From positions 1 through 25,534 of the IMG/VR virus record IMGVR_UViG_3300042542_004067: a stretch of DNA of 25,534 nt. One strand, written 5' to 3'. The position numbers and the translations under genes are program-made. This stretch comes from a virus. The stretch's first letter is position 1; each line of letters begins with the position of its first letter. The notes below the pieces were generated by a model. That model was not told the origin of the DNA and made no database searches. It worked only from the letters and a program-made list of their open reading frames with translations. Positions 14,908 to 22,256 of the stretch are shown here, one piece after another.

Positions 14908-15123
14908 ATGCTAGAAAATAGAGCATACATTGACACACTGCAAAAGCTTAGGGCGTATCTTTCTACACAAGGAAGGCAAGAGAATAACCATATCATCACC
15001 AGCTTGATCACAACCCTCTTAGAAATTGAGTATCAAGCGGTAAAAGAGAGGACTTTGTGTAATGAAAGAATTGAAACAAACGCGCCACTTAAGGCGAAGG
15101 TACAAGACTATAGAATTTATTAA
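14908..15123 (+). CDS. Small helical protein, 71 residues
   Basis: Start chosen at ATG 14908 because AAAGGA precedes it; the open frame extends to an ATG at 14836 without a ribosome binding site. Predominantly helical: YIDTLQKLRAYLSTQGRQENNHIITSLITTLLEIEYQAVKERT. The 3' 62 bases overlap the next gene in another frame. No family recognised. Confidence 0.6.
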   Translation: MLENRAYIDTLQKLRAYLSTQGRQENNHIITSLITTLLEIEYQAVKERTLCNERIETNAPLKAKVQDYRIY

Positions 15124-15826
15124 ACCTAGAAGTTTATGCGATGCTGCACTATTTGCCACCAGGCGCGCATTAAATGATTGCGAGGTTCGTGGGTGGATAG
15201 CTGAGGAGTTAGAGATCAATTACCCCGCGTTTTGTAGGATGCTAAATAACAATAGTTTTTCAAGGGAAATTGTGGACCAGTGGGGCAAATTGTGGAAGGT
15301 GAAATCATGCTACATTGAAAAAATGCTTTCCTATGATCCAGATGCACCAAGTTTAATCGTTACTAGACTATCGCAAGAAGATGAACTATCAACAAAATTG
15401 ATTAGTGACCTCTTAACCTGTTCGGAGATAGTAAATAGAAACTTGAATCAAAGTATCAATGATCAACGAATAGCGGTGAAGCAATATTATGACCAAGCAA
15501 CAAGTGAACTTGCTTATTTATCACCCAGTTTATATCATCTTTCTTCGGTGTTGATTGATACTAGACTAGATGAATATCAATGTGAATGTAGAATCAATAG
15601 TGAAATCTTATATAACTTGGCAACATGGGGAGGATTCCAGCTAAAAGCGGAGCTTGAATATTGGCAAAGTAGTGTAGCGACCGTGTTTAGGGGTGTATCT
15701 TATGGAGCGTATGATAAGAAGTCAATACCCGTAGATTTCACCAAGTTGACCATGACCCCCGCTATTTTCCCAGCGCGTGAAATATTGATGCTAGATAAAA
15801 TAAAATTCATAGTTAACATTGTATAA
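15062..15826 (+). CDS. Possible DNA-binding regulator, 254 residues
   Basis: The first 80 residues resemble a class of phage regulators with a helix-turn-helix that ends in a ...R.L...: SLCDAALFATRRALNDCEVRGWIAEELEINYPAFCRMLNNN, followed by FSREIVDQWGKLWKVKSCYIEKML. The rest is helical with ELAYLSPSLYHLSSVLIDTR and shows nothing known. The start at 15062 has AGAGG upstream and lies inside the previous gene. The DNA-binding role is an inference from the pattern and from the place in an early-type operon. Confidence 0.65.
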   Translation: MKELKQTRHLRRRYKTIEFIKPRSLCDAALFATRRALNDCEVRGWIAEELEINYPAFCRMLNNNSFSREIVDQWGKLWKVKSCYIEKMLSYDPDAPSLIVTRLSQEDELSTKLISDLLTCSEIVNRNLNQSINDQRIAVKQYYDQATSELAYLSPSLYHLSSVLIDTRLDEYQCECRINSEILYNLATWGGFQLKAELEYWQSSVATVFRGVSYGAYDKKSIPVDFTKLTMTPAIFPAREILMLDKIKFIVNIV

Positions 15827-15893
15827 AAATTGACAATGTAAAATAAAAAGTGAAATTCATGTGTTTAGTATCGTCTATCACACAGGAGAACCC

Positions 15894-16223
15894 ATGAAAA
15901 AGACAAAAAAGAATCAAGGTAAATTGAAGCAAAAACTACAAAAAGCGACTTTACACTTGAACCCCATTGAAACCTTTGTTTTGCGTCACTTGAACACGGT
16001 TACAGGCTTAACAGATAAGCAATCATTTAAAGCGTTGCTATGCTTGGCGCTACATACGGAGTTAAAGCTTTGGAACGAAACAGACGCGTTTAAAACAGCT
16101 ATGATTAGCTTGGCGGATAGTAATTTAGTTCAAGCGATTGAGGACCTGGCGCAAAAGTACGCTGAAGCTATGGTAACCCCAGCCAAAGAAATCGATCTAA
16201 AAAGCGAAGTTTTACATGACTAG
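15894..16223 (+). CDS. Unknown basic protein, 109 residues
   Basis: The ATG at 15894 is chosen for its excellent AGGAG; the frame is open to 15861. The N-terminus is very basic (MKKTKKNQGKLKQKLQKA), then helices FVLRHLNTVTGLTDKQSFKALLCLAL and ending acidic. The basic tail suggests nucleic acid or membrane contact. It overlaps the next gene by eight bases. A TTGACA with upstream GTATAAAAA at 15821-15835, akin to the shared promoter element, may start a transcript here, but no convincing -10 follows. Confidence 0.65.
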   Translation: MKKTKKNQGKLKQKLQKATLHLNPIETFVLRHLNTVTGLTDKQSFKALLCLALHTELKLWNETDAFKTAMISLADSNLVQAIEDLAQKYAEAMVTPAKEIDLKSEVLHD

Positions 16224-16842
16224 AACTGAAATCATTGAGCAATTGGCTTGTATGGATCACCTAGAAACCCAAGATCAAAGGGTTGAAGAGGACCCAGCGT
16301 ACACACGCAAGAAAACCATCTTGACCGAGCTAAATAAAGACTTGCTTCTCAGTAGAGATATTGCTGATCTTTGCCTTCGTGCATCGCATTTACTGGACCA
16401 GATTTCAAAGTTAGCCAAAGAACCCCAAGCATTAGATATTTTTAGCCAACAGGCAACAAATTTAAGCTTAAGATTCAAGTATCTAGCTAATAGAGCACCA
16501 TCAACAGATCCTAGTAAATTGGTTGATCTTTGGGCTAGTGAAAAGAAGAGTAGCCGGCAAATTGCAACGCTTTTAAATGAGCATGGATTTACCACTAAAT
16601 ATGGGATGGCGTGGAGTCATGCAAATGTGATCCATTGCTTCGGTGATATCCTAGAATCCCATAGGAATGTAAATGTTGTCCCATTGAAAGACCGTGCAAA
16701 AGAATTAAGGATGCGAGGTTTAACGCTTCACCAGATAGCGGACCAGCTTAATCAAGAGGGTTATAAAACACCCCGAGACACCGAGTTAACCTATGCAAAA
16801 GTATTTCACTTGCTCAAGGTGGACGGGAAGATCACAACATGA
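16216..16842 (+). CDS. Protein with two recombinase-type helix-turn-helix repeats
   Basis: A 208-residue protein. The first 95 residues are helical and unknown. Then two copies of one unit follow: KSSRQIATLLNEHGFTTKYG plus MAWSHANVIHCF (111-142), and LTLHQIADQLNQEGYKTPRD plus TELTYAKVFHLL (169-200). This phrase (S..QIA..LN..G..T..G..W....V...L) is the helix-turn-helix found after the catalytic domain of large serine recombinases and in some phage regulators, but no catalytic domain is present. It is thus probably a DNA-binding regulator or accessory factor. It overlaps its neighbours by 8 and 4 bases. Confidence 0.75.
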   Translation: MTRTEIIEQLACMDHLETQDQRVEEDPAYTRKKTILTELNKDLLLSRDIADLCLRASHLLDQISKLAKEPQALDIFSQQATNLSLRFKYLANRAPSTDPSKLVDLWASEKKSSRQIATLLNEHGFTTKYGMAWSHANVIHCFGDILESHRNVNVVPLKDRAKELRMRGLTLHQIADQLNQEGYKTPRDTELTYAKVFHLLKVDGKITT

Positions 16843-17333
16843 AACCAAAGCATTTAGAACAGCGTATGAATCAAGTGCTTCTTTTGTCTCAAAGTTCATC
16901 ATGTATAAGAAGAAAATTTGGGTGTATTATCGTTGACCCTGTGACAAATAGAATTATTGCGGATGGTTGGAATGGCGCGCCAAGGGGTGATTTTCATCTA
17001 TGCGCGGGGAACTATTGTTCAAGGGATGCTTTGGCGCTTCAAAGTGGAGATAATCCACAGATTGGTTGTCACCATGCTGAAGCTAATGCAATTTGTAACG
17101 CTGCATCAATGGGAGTAAGCACCCGAGGGGCTTGGGTTATCGTCAATGGGGAACCTTGCTTAATGTGTGCTAAATTGATTCATCATGCTTCTATTGAATC
17201 CGTGGTGATCATCCGCGGTGGATATCTTGGCGCTCAATTAACCCAGGATGCTGGAGTTTCTTATTTAAAAGAGAATGGGGTGAACATTGTTTTTGAACGC
17301 GTAGGATGCGATGAAAGAGGTGATAAATGTTAA
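16839..17333 (+). CDS. Deoxycytidylate (dCMP) deaminase
   Basis: Converts dCMP to dUMP, the substrate of ThyX. A 164-residue zinc enzyme of the ComEB/T4 Cd type: C.IRRKFGCIIVD at the start of the core, NGAPRGDFHLCAG, the catalytic CHHAEANAI (His79, Glu81) and GEPCLMCAK (Cys107, Cys110). Extra Cys22, Cys55/60 and His78 could bind a second, structural zinc as in the T4 enzyme. Its start overlaps the previous stop (ATGA). Together with ThyX and NrdJ it completes a route from CDP/CTP to dTTP. Confidence 0.93.
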   Translation: MKPKHLEQRMNQVLLLSQSSSCIRRKFGCIIVDPVTNRIIADGWNGAPRGDFHLCAGNYCSRDALALQSGDNPQIGCHHAEANAICNAASMGVSTRGAWVIVNGEPCLMCAKLIHHASIESVVIIRGGYLGAQLTQDAGVSYLKENGVNIVFERVGCDERGDKC

Positions 17334-17557
17334 TTTCTTACATTATGGGACTTGGTTTATTTTTTTGCTACTTGCTATTTCTATCCCCAGTGATAGGCGT
17401 AGGAATCCACTTTCTCAGAGATTACGATGATCCTAGACCCCTTGGGTTGATGATGGCTTGTATCTTTGGCCTTGGGCTGCTTTGCTTCTATTTCCCCTTG
17501 ACTATGGGAATCTTGTTAATTGTAATTGAAACTTTTGAGCTTTTGAGAGGTGTATAA
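17327..17557 (+). CDS. Small membrane protein with two spans
   Basis: A 76-residue hydrophobic protein: span 1 about 3-28 (YIMGLGLFFCYLLFLSPVIG), a short charged loop FLRDYDDPRPLG, then span 2 about 40-70 (MMACIFGLGLLCFYFPLTMG). It overlaps the deaminase end by seven bases and its TAA overlaps the next ATG. A GAGAGG lies before the start at usual spacing. Small two-span proteins in phages include holins and host-membrane effectors; early-gene context favours the latter, without proof. Confidence 0.65.
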   Translation: MLISYIMGLGLFFCYLLFLSPVIGVGIHFLRDYDDPRPLGLMMACIFGLGLLCFYFPLTMGILLIVIETFELLRGV

Positions 17558-17697
17558 TGGATTCATTTTTAATTGTGCAAACTTTGGGACTTTTGAAACA
17601 AATTGCTGAACCATTGCTAAGGGAACACGAAGACATTCAAAAAGAAGTTTTAGCTTTCATTGATTCCATCATTGCGAGATACCATGACCCAGTTTAA
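17557..17697 (+). CDS. Very small protein, 46 residues
   Basis: A TAATG overlap with the previous gene and GAGAGG upstream support this short frame. The peptide MDSFLIVQTLGLLKQIAEPL then LREHEDIQKEVLAFIDSII is an amphipathic helix pair. It overlaps the next gene by 14 bases. No family known. Confidence 0.6.
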   Translation: MDSFLIVQTLGLLKQIAEPLLREHEDIQKEVLAFIDSIIARYHDPV

Positions 17698-17971
17698 AGA
17701 GATTGCTAAGGGTGTAGCCCAGGAGCTAGAGAAGAAAAATTTAGCTTATGGGAACGCGTTTGATAAGACTACAAAAATGCTTTTGTTACTTTATCCTAAT
17801 GGAATACCAGTAACTAGCTATCCGGATATTCATGTAATTGTTCGTATGCTAGATAAGATTTCAAGGATCGCTCAAAACAAAGACCCCTATGGGGAATCAC
17901 CCTATTTAGATTTAGCGGGTTATGCGATACTTGCCACCGCCAACAAAGAAGCTACTAAGAAAAAGAAATAA
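17684..17971 (+). CDS. DUF1599/Nmad1-like protein (MazG-related)
   Basis: From ATG 17684 the 95-residue product reads LEKKNLAYGNAFDKT, LLYPNGIPVTSYPDI, VRMLDKISRIAQNKD, then GESPYLDLAGYAIL. This follows the pattern YG..F.K....L.(I/L)LYP.GI....Y.D.......I.DKL.RIA..KDA.GESP..DIAGYA.L of a small phage family I associate with DUF1599 (nucleotide-modification associated domain 1), related to all-helical MazG-type nucleotide hydrolases. A role in the nucleotide pool or in base modification is plausible. The ribosome binding site is weak and the frame continues upstream to a TTG at 17660. Confidence 0.7.
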   Translation: MTQFKEIAKGVAQELEKKNLAYGNAFDKTTKMLLLLYPNGIPVTSYPDIHVIVRMLDKISRIAQNKDPYGESPYLDLAGYAILATANKEATKKKK

Positions 17972-18008
17972 AGATTGACCCAGTGAAATAAAGAGATATA
18001 TTGATTCA

Positions 18009-18102
18009 TGTATTGGGTGCGATCATCCTTGTGTATGTTTATGTATGTTGTTTTTTGGGAAGAGTGATTGATCGAACGCGAAGCACCTTAGCACCCAATA
18101 CA
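18009..18102. repeat. 12-bp inverted repeat around a structured non-coding region
   Basis: TGTATTGGGTGC (18009-18020) and GCACCCAATACA (18091-18102) are perfect complements 70 bases apart. An inner GATCA (18021-18025) pairs with TGATC (18069-18073), so one asymmetric stem of about 17 bp could form. AGCACC is repeated in the 3' arm. No T run follows on either side. It may be a stable RNA, a recombination site or an operator. Confidence 0.6.
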
Positions 18103-18130
18103 CCAATTTAACGCGTTGCCAGAAGCACAA

Positions 18131-18160
18131 AATAAAAAAGGCTGCCTTGGTAGACAGCCT
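18131..18160 (-). terminator. Rho-independent terminator of the 18838-18192 operon
   Basis: On the minus strand, AGGCTG pairs with CAGCCT (18160-18155 with 18144-18139), the stem continues through a T-G wobble and CT/AG, the loop is ACCA, and TTTTTTATTT follows. This is the clearest terminator in the window. Confidence 0.85.
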
Positions 18161-18191
18161 AAGCAAACGCGCTATTTATTGATTCTTGATC

Positions 18192-18464
18192 TTATAAAGC
18201 GTATCTTGAATCTAGTTTTTGACTTTTTGGCACAGCACAAAGAAAATTGACTTTGTTATTAAAACAGAAACTTACTTGAAGGGTTTCAGTTTGTGCTAGT
18301 GCTGCATCATTGATGAATTTGTTTAACTTTTTACTGGTTGATTCATCTTGCATACTTTTTGTTAAAATCTCAAGTGCTTCATCTCTTGGAACTGCATGGC
18401 AATCACCATCTAAAAGTATATCACAAATCTTTAAGAAGAAGTTATGTGTTGTATTATGATTCAT
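18192..18464 (-). CDS. Unknown small protein, 90 residues
   Basis: Preceded by AAGGAAAAACAAG and followed by a strong terminator. Sequence: helical N-terminus (FFLKICDILLDGDCHAVPRDEALEILTKS) then VSFCFNNKVNFLCAVPK. Second gene of a two-gene operon read against the surrounding genes. No family recognised. Confidence 0.7.
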   Translation of the reverse strand: MNHNTTHNFFLKICDILLDGDCHAVPRDEALEILTKSMQDESTSKKLNKFINDAALAQTETLQVSFCFNNKVNFLCAVPKSQKLDSRYAL

Positions 18465-18496
18465 CTTGTTTTTCCTTATGTTTTTTGTTTAGTTTC

Positions 18497-18838
18497 TTAG
18501 AGTCCGAGGATATCTGCTTCAAAGCCATCAACAATCTCTTGATCCATACCAGCCAAGGACAACACACCTTCAAGATCACAAGGTTCACCCCATGAATACA
18601 TTTTACCGGTAGAGGTGTAGACATTGTATACAATTTGATCTTCAGACTTAACAAACCATTCGATTCTTCTTTCAAAGGTGTGATCGTTGATTGTAGCTTC
18701 TAAATAGATAGTTCCGAATCTTGTAACAGTGTAAGAGATTTGACTTGCAAATTTACGACCAGAATTAGCCAAGATTTCATCAAGTGCGGTTTCCATGCGT
18801 TCAATTTGTGCATCTGATAAAGCGTTTTGTAAAGACAT
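18497..18838 (-). CDS. Unknown protein, 113 residues, led by the shared strong promoter
   Basis: AGGAAAAGAAAA precedes the ATG. N-terminal helix ALSDAQIERMETALDEILA, then a beta-like region FGTIYLEATINDHTFERRIE and EDQIVYNVYTSTGKMYSW, then an acidic helix ending QEIVDGFEADILGL. Soluble and acidic. The first gene of a short minus-strand operon inserted between the early-type and head gene blocks, driven by promoter copy B; this is typical of an early host-interaction gene but unproven. Confidence 0.75.
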   Translation of the reverse strand: MSLQNALSDAQIERMETALDEILANSGRKFASQISYTVTRFGTIYLEATINDHTFERRIEWFVKSEDQIVYNVYTSTGKMYSWGEPCDLEGVLSLAGMDQEIVDGFEADILGL

Positions 18839-18894
18839 TTTTCTTTTCCTATGTTTAAGGGTGGTTGGGTGGCTTGATTGCCTTAGGTGATCTC

Positions 18895-18945
18895 AAGGTA
18901 TCTTGTATTTTGTGACTTGTCAAATATTTTTACAAAATTATTTTA
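18895..18945 (-). promoter_or_regulatory. Strong promoter with A/T-rich upstream element (copy B)
   Basis: On the minus strand TTGACA at 18923-18918, a 17-bp spacer and TACCTT at 18900-18895, 57 bases before the ATG at 18838. Bases 18918-18945 are the exact reverse complement of 4262-4289 (28 of 28), and CACAAAA follows three bases after TTGACA in both. Confidence 0.7.
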
Positions 18946-18984
18946 TTGTTTTTGATTGACCCTGCAAATCTATTGATTTTGTCA

Positions 18985-19014
18985 ATTGTTAAACAATGTT
19001 AAAAAGCTTATTAT
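18985..19014 (+). promoter_or_regulatory. Portal-operon promoter overlapped by a palindrome
   Basis: TTGTTA at 18986-18991, 17 bp, TATTAT at 19009-19014, 34 bases before the portal ATG. The palindrome ATTGTT-A-AACAAT (18985-18997) covers the -35 box and could be an operator. GGTGAACT just before the ATG is a usable ribosome binding site. Confidence 0.6.
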
Positions 19015-19047
19015 GTACCTAATAAACCATAGAAAATAAGGTGAACT

Positions 19048-20682
19048 ATGTATCAAATAAGAAGAAATCAAAGCGCAATGCAAGAAACACTAGAGGAATT
19101 ATCTGATGAAAGTGAAAATTTGATTCAAAAAGCTTTGAAAATTGCGCATGAAGGGGGCAAGGTTGAACCAGTAGCATTTGATATTGACCCTACAAATGTA
19201 GCGATCTATTCAGCTTCAGATACTTATCGCGACAATGTGCACGAGGGAACTTTTGGCGTTGATTATGATATCCTACAATTCATTTCCCGCGTACCAGTGA
19301 TAAGCGCAATCTTGCAAACAAGAATCAATCAAATAGCTGAATTTTGCGTACCCCAAGAAGACCAGTTTAAAGCCGGTTATATTATTCGCTTAAAGGATCA
19401 AAGCAAGAAGCCAAGCGCGGAAGAATCAAAAGAAATCCAGGATTTAACGAGGTGGCTTGAAACCTGTGGCGAAGGCTATCGATTTGGCGGCGCGTTCAAT
19501 TTTGAAGCTTTTATTAAAATGATCCTACGCGATAGTTTGACTTATGATCAAGCGTGTTTTGAGATCATGAAAAATAGAAGGGGTGATATTATTGGTTTTG
19601 TGCCCGTGGATGCGTCAACCATTAGGCGCCGTGCTTTGACTGAAGAGGAAAAGAAGGAAGGTAGGCGCGATTGGGAAGCTTCTGGATATATCCAGATTAT
19701 CAATGGCAAGAAAGTAGCTGATTTTGAACATGATCAACTAGCTTTTTGCATCCGAAGGCCAAGAACCACCTATTTCGCTAAAGGGTACGGATTCCCAGAG
19801 CTTGAGGAGCTTGTAAGGGTTGTAACCCATTTAGTTAACGCAGAAACGTATAATGCGAGTAATTTTGTAAATGGCATTCATGCACCAAGTATTCTAGTTC
19901 TTAAGAGTAAAATGACACCCCAAACATTTAGAAATTTCAAGCGTGATTTATACGCCATGTTGAGCGGGGCAGCACAAGCAAAGAGAACCCCAATTGTTCA
20001 ATTAGATCCTGATGCTACACTAAAAGAGGATCTACAAAGCGTCAATATTGGTGGGACCGCGGAAGAGATGGGTTATACAACTTGGATAGGGTATTTAACT
20101 AAATTAGCGTGTGCTTTGTTTCAAATAGATCCCGCTGAACTTGGGTTCGTTTTTGGTACAGAAGGACAAACAGGCGCTTTGACTCAACAGGGACCAGGGG
20201 CAAGAATCCAAGCTTCAAAAGATAAGGGGTTGTATCCATTGCTTAGGAGTATCCAAAATTGGGTTAATATGTTCATTCTATCCAAAGTCTCAGATAAATA
20301 TGAATTGAGATTCGTGGGTCTTGATTTGGATACTGAGAAAGATGTTTTAGCCGGTGATATTCAACGCGTAAGCAATTACATGACGGTCAACGAAATACGC
20401 GCCAAGTACGACCTAAAACCCATTGAAGGCGGGGATATTGTACTAAGTCAAGCGTATATCACTAGCTTAAGCATGGCACAACAAGCGCAACAGGACCAAG
20501 GACAACAAGATCAAGGGGATCAAGGATATGATGAAAATCAAGGAGATGATGAATACAATGATCAAGATGAAGAGCAAGAAAACGATGAACCAGAGCAACA
20601 AGGACAACAAGAACAAGAAACAGAAGACAACAAAGAAGAGATAGGGAAATCAACTAAGCACAAATTCAGCATTGAAATTTAA
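19048..20682 (+). CDS. Portal protein
   Basis: A 544-residue dodecamer-forming protein that makes the DNA entry ring of the head and the dock for TerL. Family features: RVPVISAILQTRINQIAEF near 80, a middle domain KMILRDSLTYDQACFEI with the G.I.GFVPVDASTIR phrase, YGFPELEELVRVVTHL then a long helix with NGIHAPSILVL, and WIGYLTKLACALFQIDPAELG. The last 65 residues (from about 476) are a low-complexity Gln/Asp/Glu region with QQDQG repeats that ends in a basic tail (KSTKHKFSIEI). It is the first gene of the head block and has its own promoter. Confidence 0.93.
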   Translation: MYQIRRNQSAMQETLEELSDESENLIQKALKIAHEGGKVEPVAFDIDPTNVAIYSASDTYRDNVHEGTFGVDYDILQFISRVPVISAILQTRINQIAEFCVPQEDQFKAGYIIRLKDQSKKPSAEESKEIQDLTRWLETCGEGYRFGGAFNFEAFIKMILRDSLTYDQACFEIMKNRRGDIIGFVPVDASTIRRRALTEEEKKEGRRDWEASGYIQIINGKKVADFEHDQLAFCIRRPRTTYFAKGYGFPELEELVRVVTHLVNAETYNASNFVNGIHAPSILVLKSKMTPQTFRNFKRDLYAMLSGAAQAKRTPIVQLDPDATLKEDLQSVNIGGTAEEMGYTTWIGYLTKLACALFQIDPAELGFVFGTEGQTGALTQQGPGARIQASKDKGLYPLLRSIQNWVNMFILSKVSDKYELRFVGLDLDTEKDVLAGDIQRVSNYMTVNEIRAKYDLKPIEGGDIVLSQAYITSLSMAQQAQQDQGQQDQGDQGYDENQGDDEYNDQDEEQENDEPEQQGQQEQETEDNKEEIGKSTKHKFSIEI

Positions 20683-20760
20683 GTAATAAGGTACTTTTTA
20701 AATTAGGATTCTTTGAATTATAGTAATATGTTCTTAACCCATTTCATGAGGAAAAGAACA

Positions 20761-21534
20761 ATGATCAAGTTTCAAGAGATAATCAAGTCACTAATGCACC
20801 CGCACCCCAGGCTTGACGAAGTAAAAGAAGTACTTGCAGAGCATCCAAAGATATTAAGTGAAAAACAAGTGTTTGATATAGTCAATGATGCAATCATGAA
20901 TGAATACGATTTTCTTTGCGATCAAATGGATACACAATTGACTCAAGTGGACGATGAAGAACGCGCTAGAATGAAGCAAAGAATCATAAGAAAACCAGTA
21001 ATTCAAATGTTCGCCAGCCGTGTGTATCGAGATTGTACAAGAAGCGCTAATATGCACTTGTTACTAGAACATGTTTTGCATAGTACTGAACAAGATTTAA
21101 CTGAGCATATTCAAGATTTGATTCAATATGGATTAGTCCCCTTGATGGTTGATATTATCTATCGAAGAACTAAGTTAACCAAAGGGGGCGATAGTTACGA
21201 AGTTCCCCAGGGTGTAAGAGATGCAGCGCAAAGAGGCCTAGAATTACGGCGCGAATATGGTCACGGTGGTTTAGATTCTAAACAAGCGGGTAAATTGGGA
21301 ATTGGTAGCGGTGTTCAACGCGCAAGTAATTTGATTCAAGGTAGAGTATCTAAGCAGACCATCAAGCGCATGTATTCCTTTTTCTCAAGGCATAGCGCAT
21401 ACAAAAAGTTTCACAAAGACAAATCCAGCAAAGCAAATATCTCATGGCTTCTTTGGGGTGGTGATGCGGGTTTTACTTGGGCTAAAAAGATGATCAACCA
21501 GTTTGAAAGAGAGGAACAAAAGAATGAAAATTAA
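20761..21534 (+). CDS. Head-module protein with a C-terminal phage domain of unknown role
   Basis: Start at ATG 20761 (AGGAAAAG upstream); the frame is open to 20713. 257 residues. The N-terminal two thirds are helical and unknown. From about 165 the pattern YEVPQGVRDAAQRGLELRRE, GIGSGVQRASNLIQGRVS, TIKRMYSFFSRH and SWLLWGGDAGFTWAKK is one I know from many phage proteins near portal and capsid genes (..VR..A..GL..R...G..G....A..L..G...S..T..RM.S.F.RH....WLLWGGD.G..W). The function is not established, though it recurs in head-assembly and protease-like proteins. Place directly after portal fits a head role. Confidence 0.75.
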   Translation: MIKFQEIIKSLMHPHPRLDEVKEVLAEHPKILSEKQVFDIVNDAIMNEYDFLCDQMDTQLTQVDDEERARMKQRIIRKPVIQMFASRVYRDCTRSANMHLLLEHVLHSTEQDLTEHIQDLIQYGLVPLMVDIIYRRTKLTKGGDSYEVPQGVRDAAQRGLELRREYGHGGLDSKQAGKLGIGSGVQRASNLIQGRVSKQTIKRMYSFFSRHSAYKKFHKDKSSKANISWLLWGGDAGFTWAKKMINQFEREEQKNEN

Positions 21535-21781
21535 TATTGAACTTAGTAATGAAGAATTGAAGAGATTCAACTTAGATTCACTAGCCAAGCATATCGCTCA
21601 ACACGCGGAACATATTAGCGCTTCCGTTTACGCTGATCAACTATGTAAAGCAGATCACAAGCAGCATAGGGGCGGAGAATTTAAGGTGATTGATGAATTG
21701 GCGGATAAGATGAATAGCTTATATGCTGATCGATTAAATGAGATTTCAAAGACTGTTTTAAACAAGGCTAAACAAAGATAG
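21524..21781 (+). CDS. Small charged protein in the head operon, 85 residues
   Basis: Start at ATG 21524 preceded by AGAGAGGAACAAAAG, overlapping the previous gene by 11 bases; the frame is open upstream to 21503. Helical and charged with His-rich patches (LAKHIAQHAEHISASVYADQ, DHKQHRGGEFKVIDELADKM). No motif recognised. It is tightly placed between two virion-type genes, with the next start 11 bases after its stop. Confidence 0.65.
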   Translation: MKINIELSNEELKRFNLDSLAKHIAQHAEHISASVYADQLCKADHKQHRGGEFKVIDELADKMNSLYADRLNEISKTVLNKAKQR

Positions 21782-22256
21782 GAAAATAACAATGTTTTCA
21801 TTTTACAAAGTGATCCTGGATCTACTTAAAGCAAGAACACATAAGTATGTAAGACGCGTACCAATTGGATCAACCCATACAGGCAGTACAAAATATAAAT
21901 ATTATTACCAGGAGCAAGCAGGACATGGTAAAGGTTTAGGGCATGAGTCTGAACTTGTCAAGGATGCTTCTTTTTCATTTGGTGAAGGTGAAAATAAGTA
22001 CCATGCTCATATTAAATCCGTTGATGGTGATAAACTTACAATTGAGTACGATGATGGGGATAAAAAGGGAACGAAAGAAACACTATCTAAAACAGAGTTT
22101 CAAAATAGAATCCACAAAGAACATGCTACCAGTATCAAACAAGCTCATGAAAAGGCAAAGAAACAACTTGCTACTTTTGAGAAAATGAAAACTACAGGCG
22201 CTAAAGTTAAAGATTCTACTCTTGATAAATTGAAAGCACAAGTAGAGAAGCTTAAC
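21780..22256 (+). repeat. Duplicated segment, copy 1 (partner at 24659-25135)
   Basis: From AGGAAAATAACA before the ATG through about codon 155 the sequence matches 24659-25135. Many differences are at third codon positions, for example CTGGATCTACTTAAAGCA against CTTGATTTACTCAAGGCT, with the protein unchanged there. Similarity stops near the end of the helical linker. Confidence 0.85.

Noticed and set aside
18009-18106. tRNA-like end: arms GTATTGG/CCAATAC followed by ACCA
   Set aside because: The acceptor-like stem is there by virtue of the inverted repeat, but no T arm, anticodon arm or conserved TTC/CGA loop lies between the arms in usable positions.
21943-22188. Alternative-frame ORF inside the modular protein, repeated at 24834-25016
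   Set aside because: It appears in both copies only because the underlying gene is duplicated; the other frame shows synonymous conservation.
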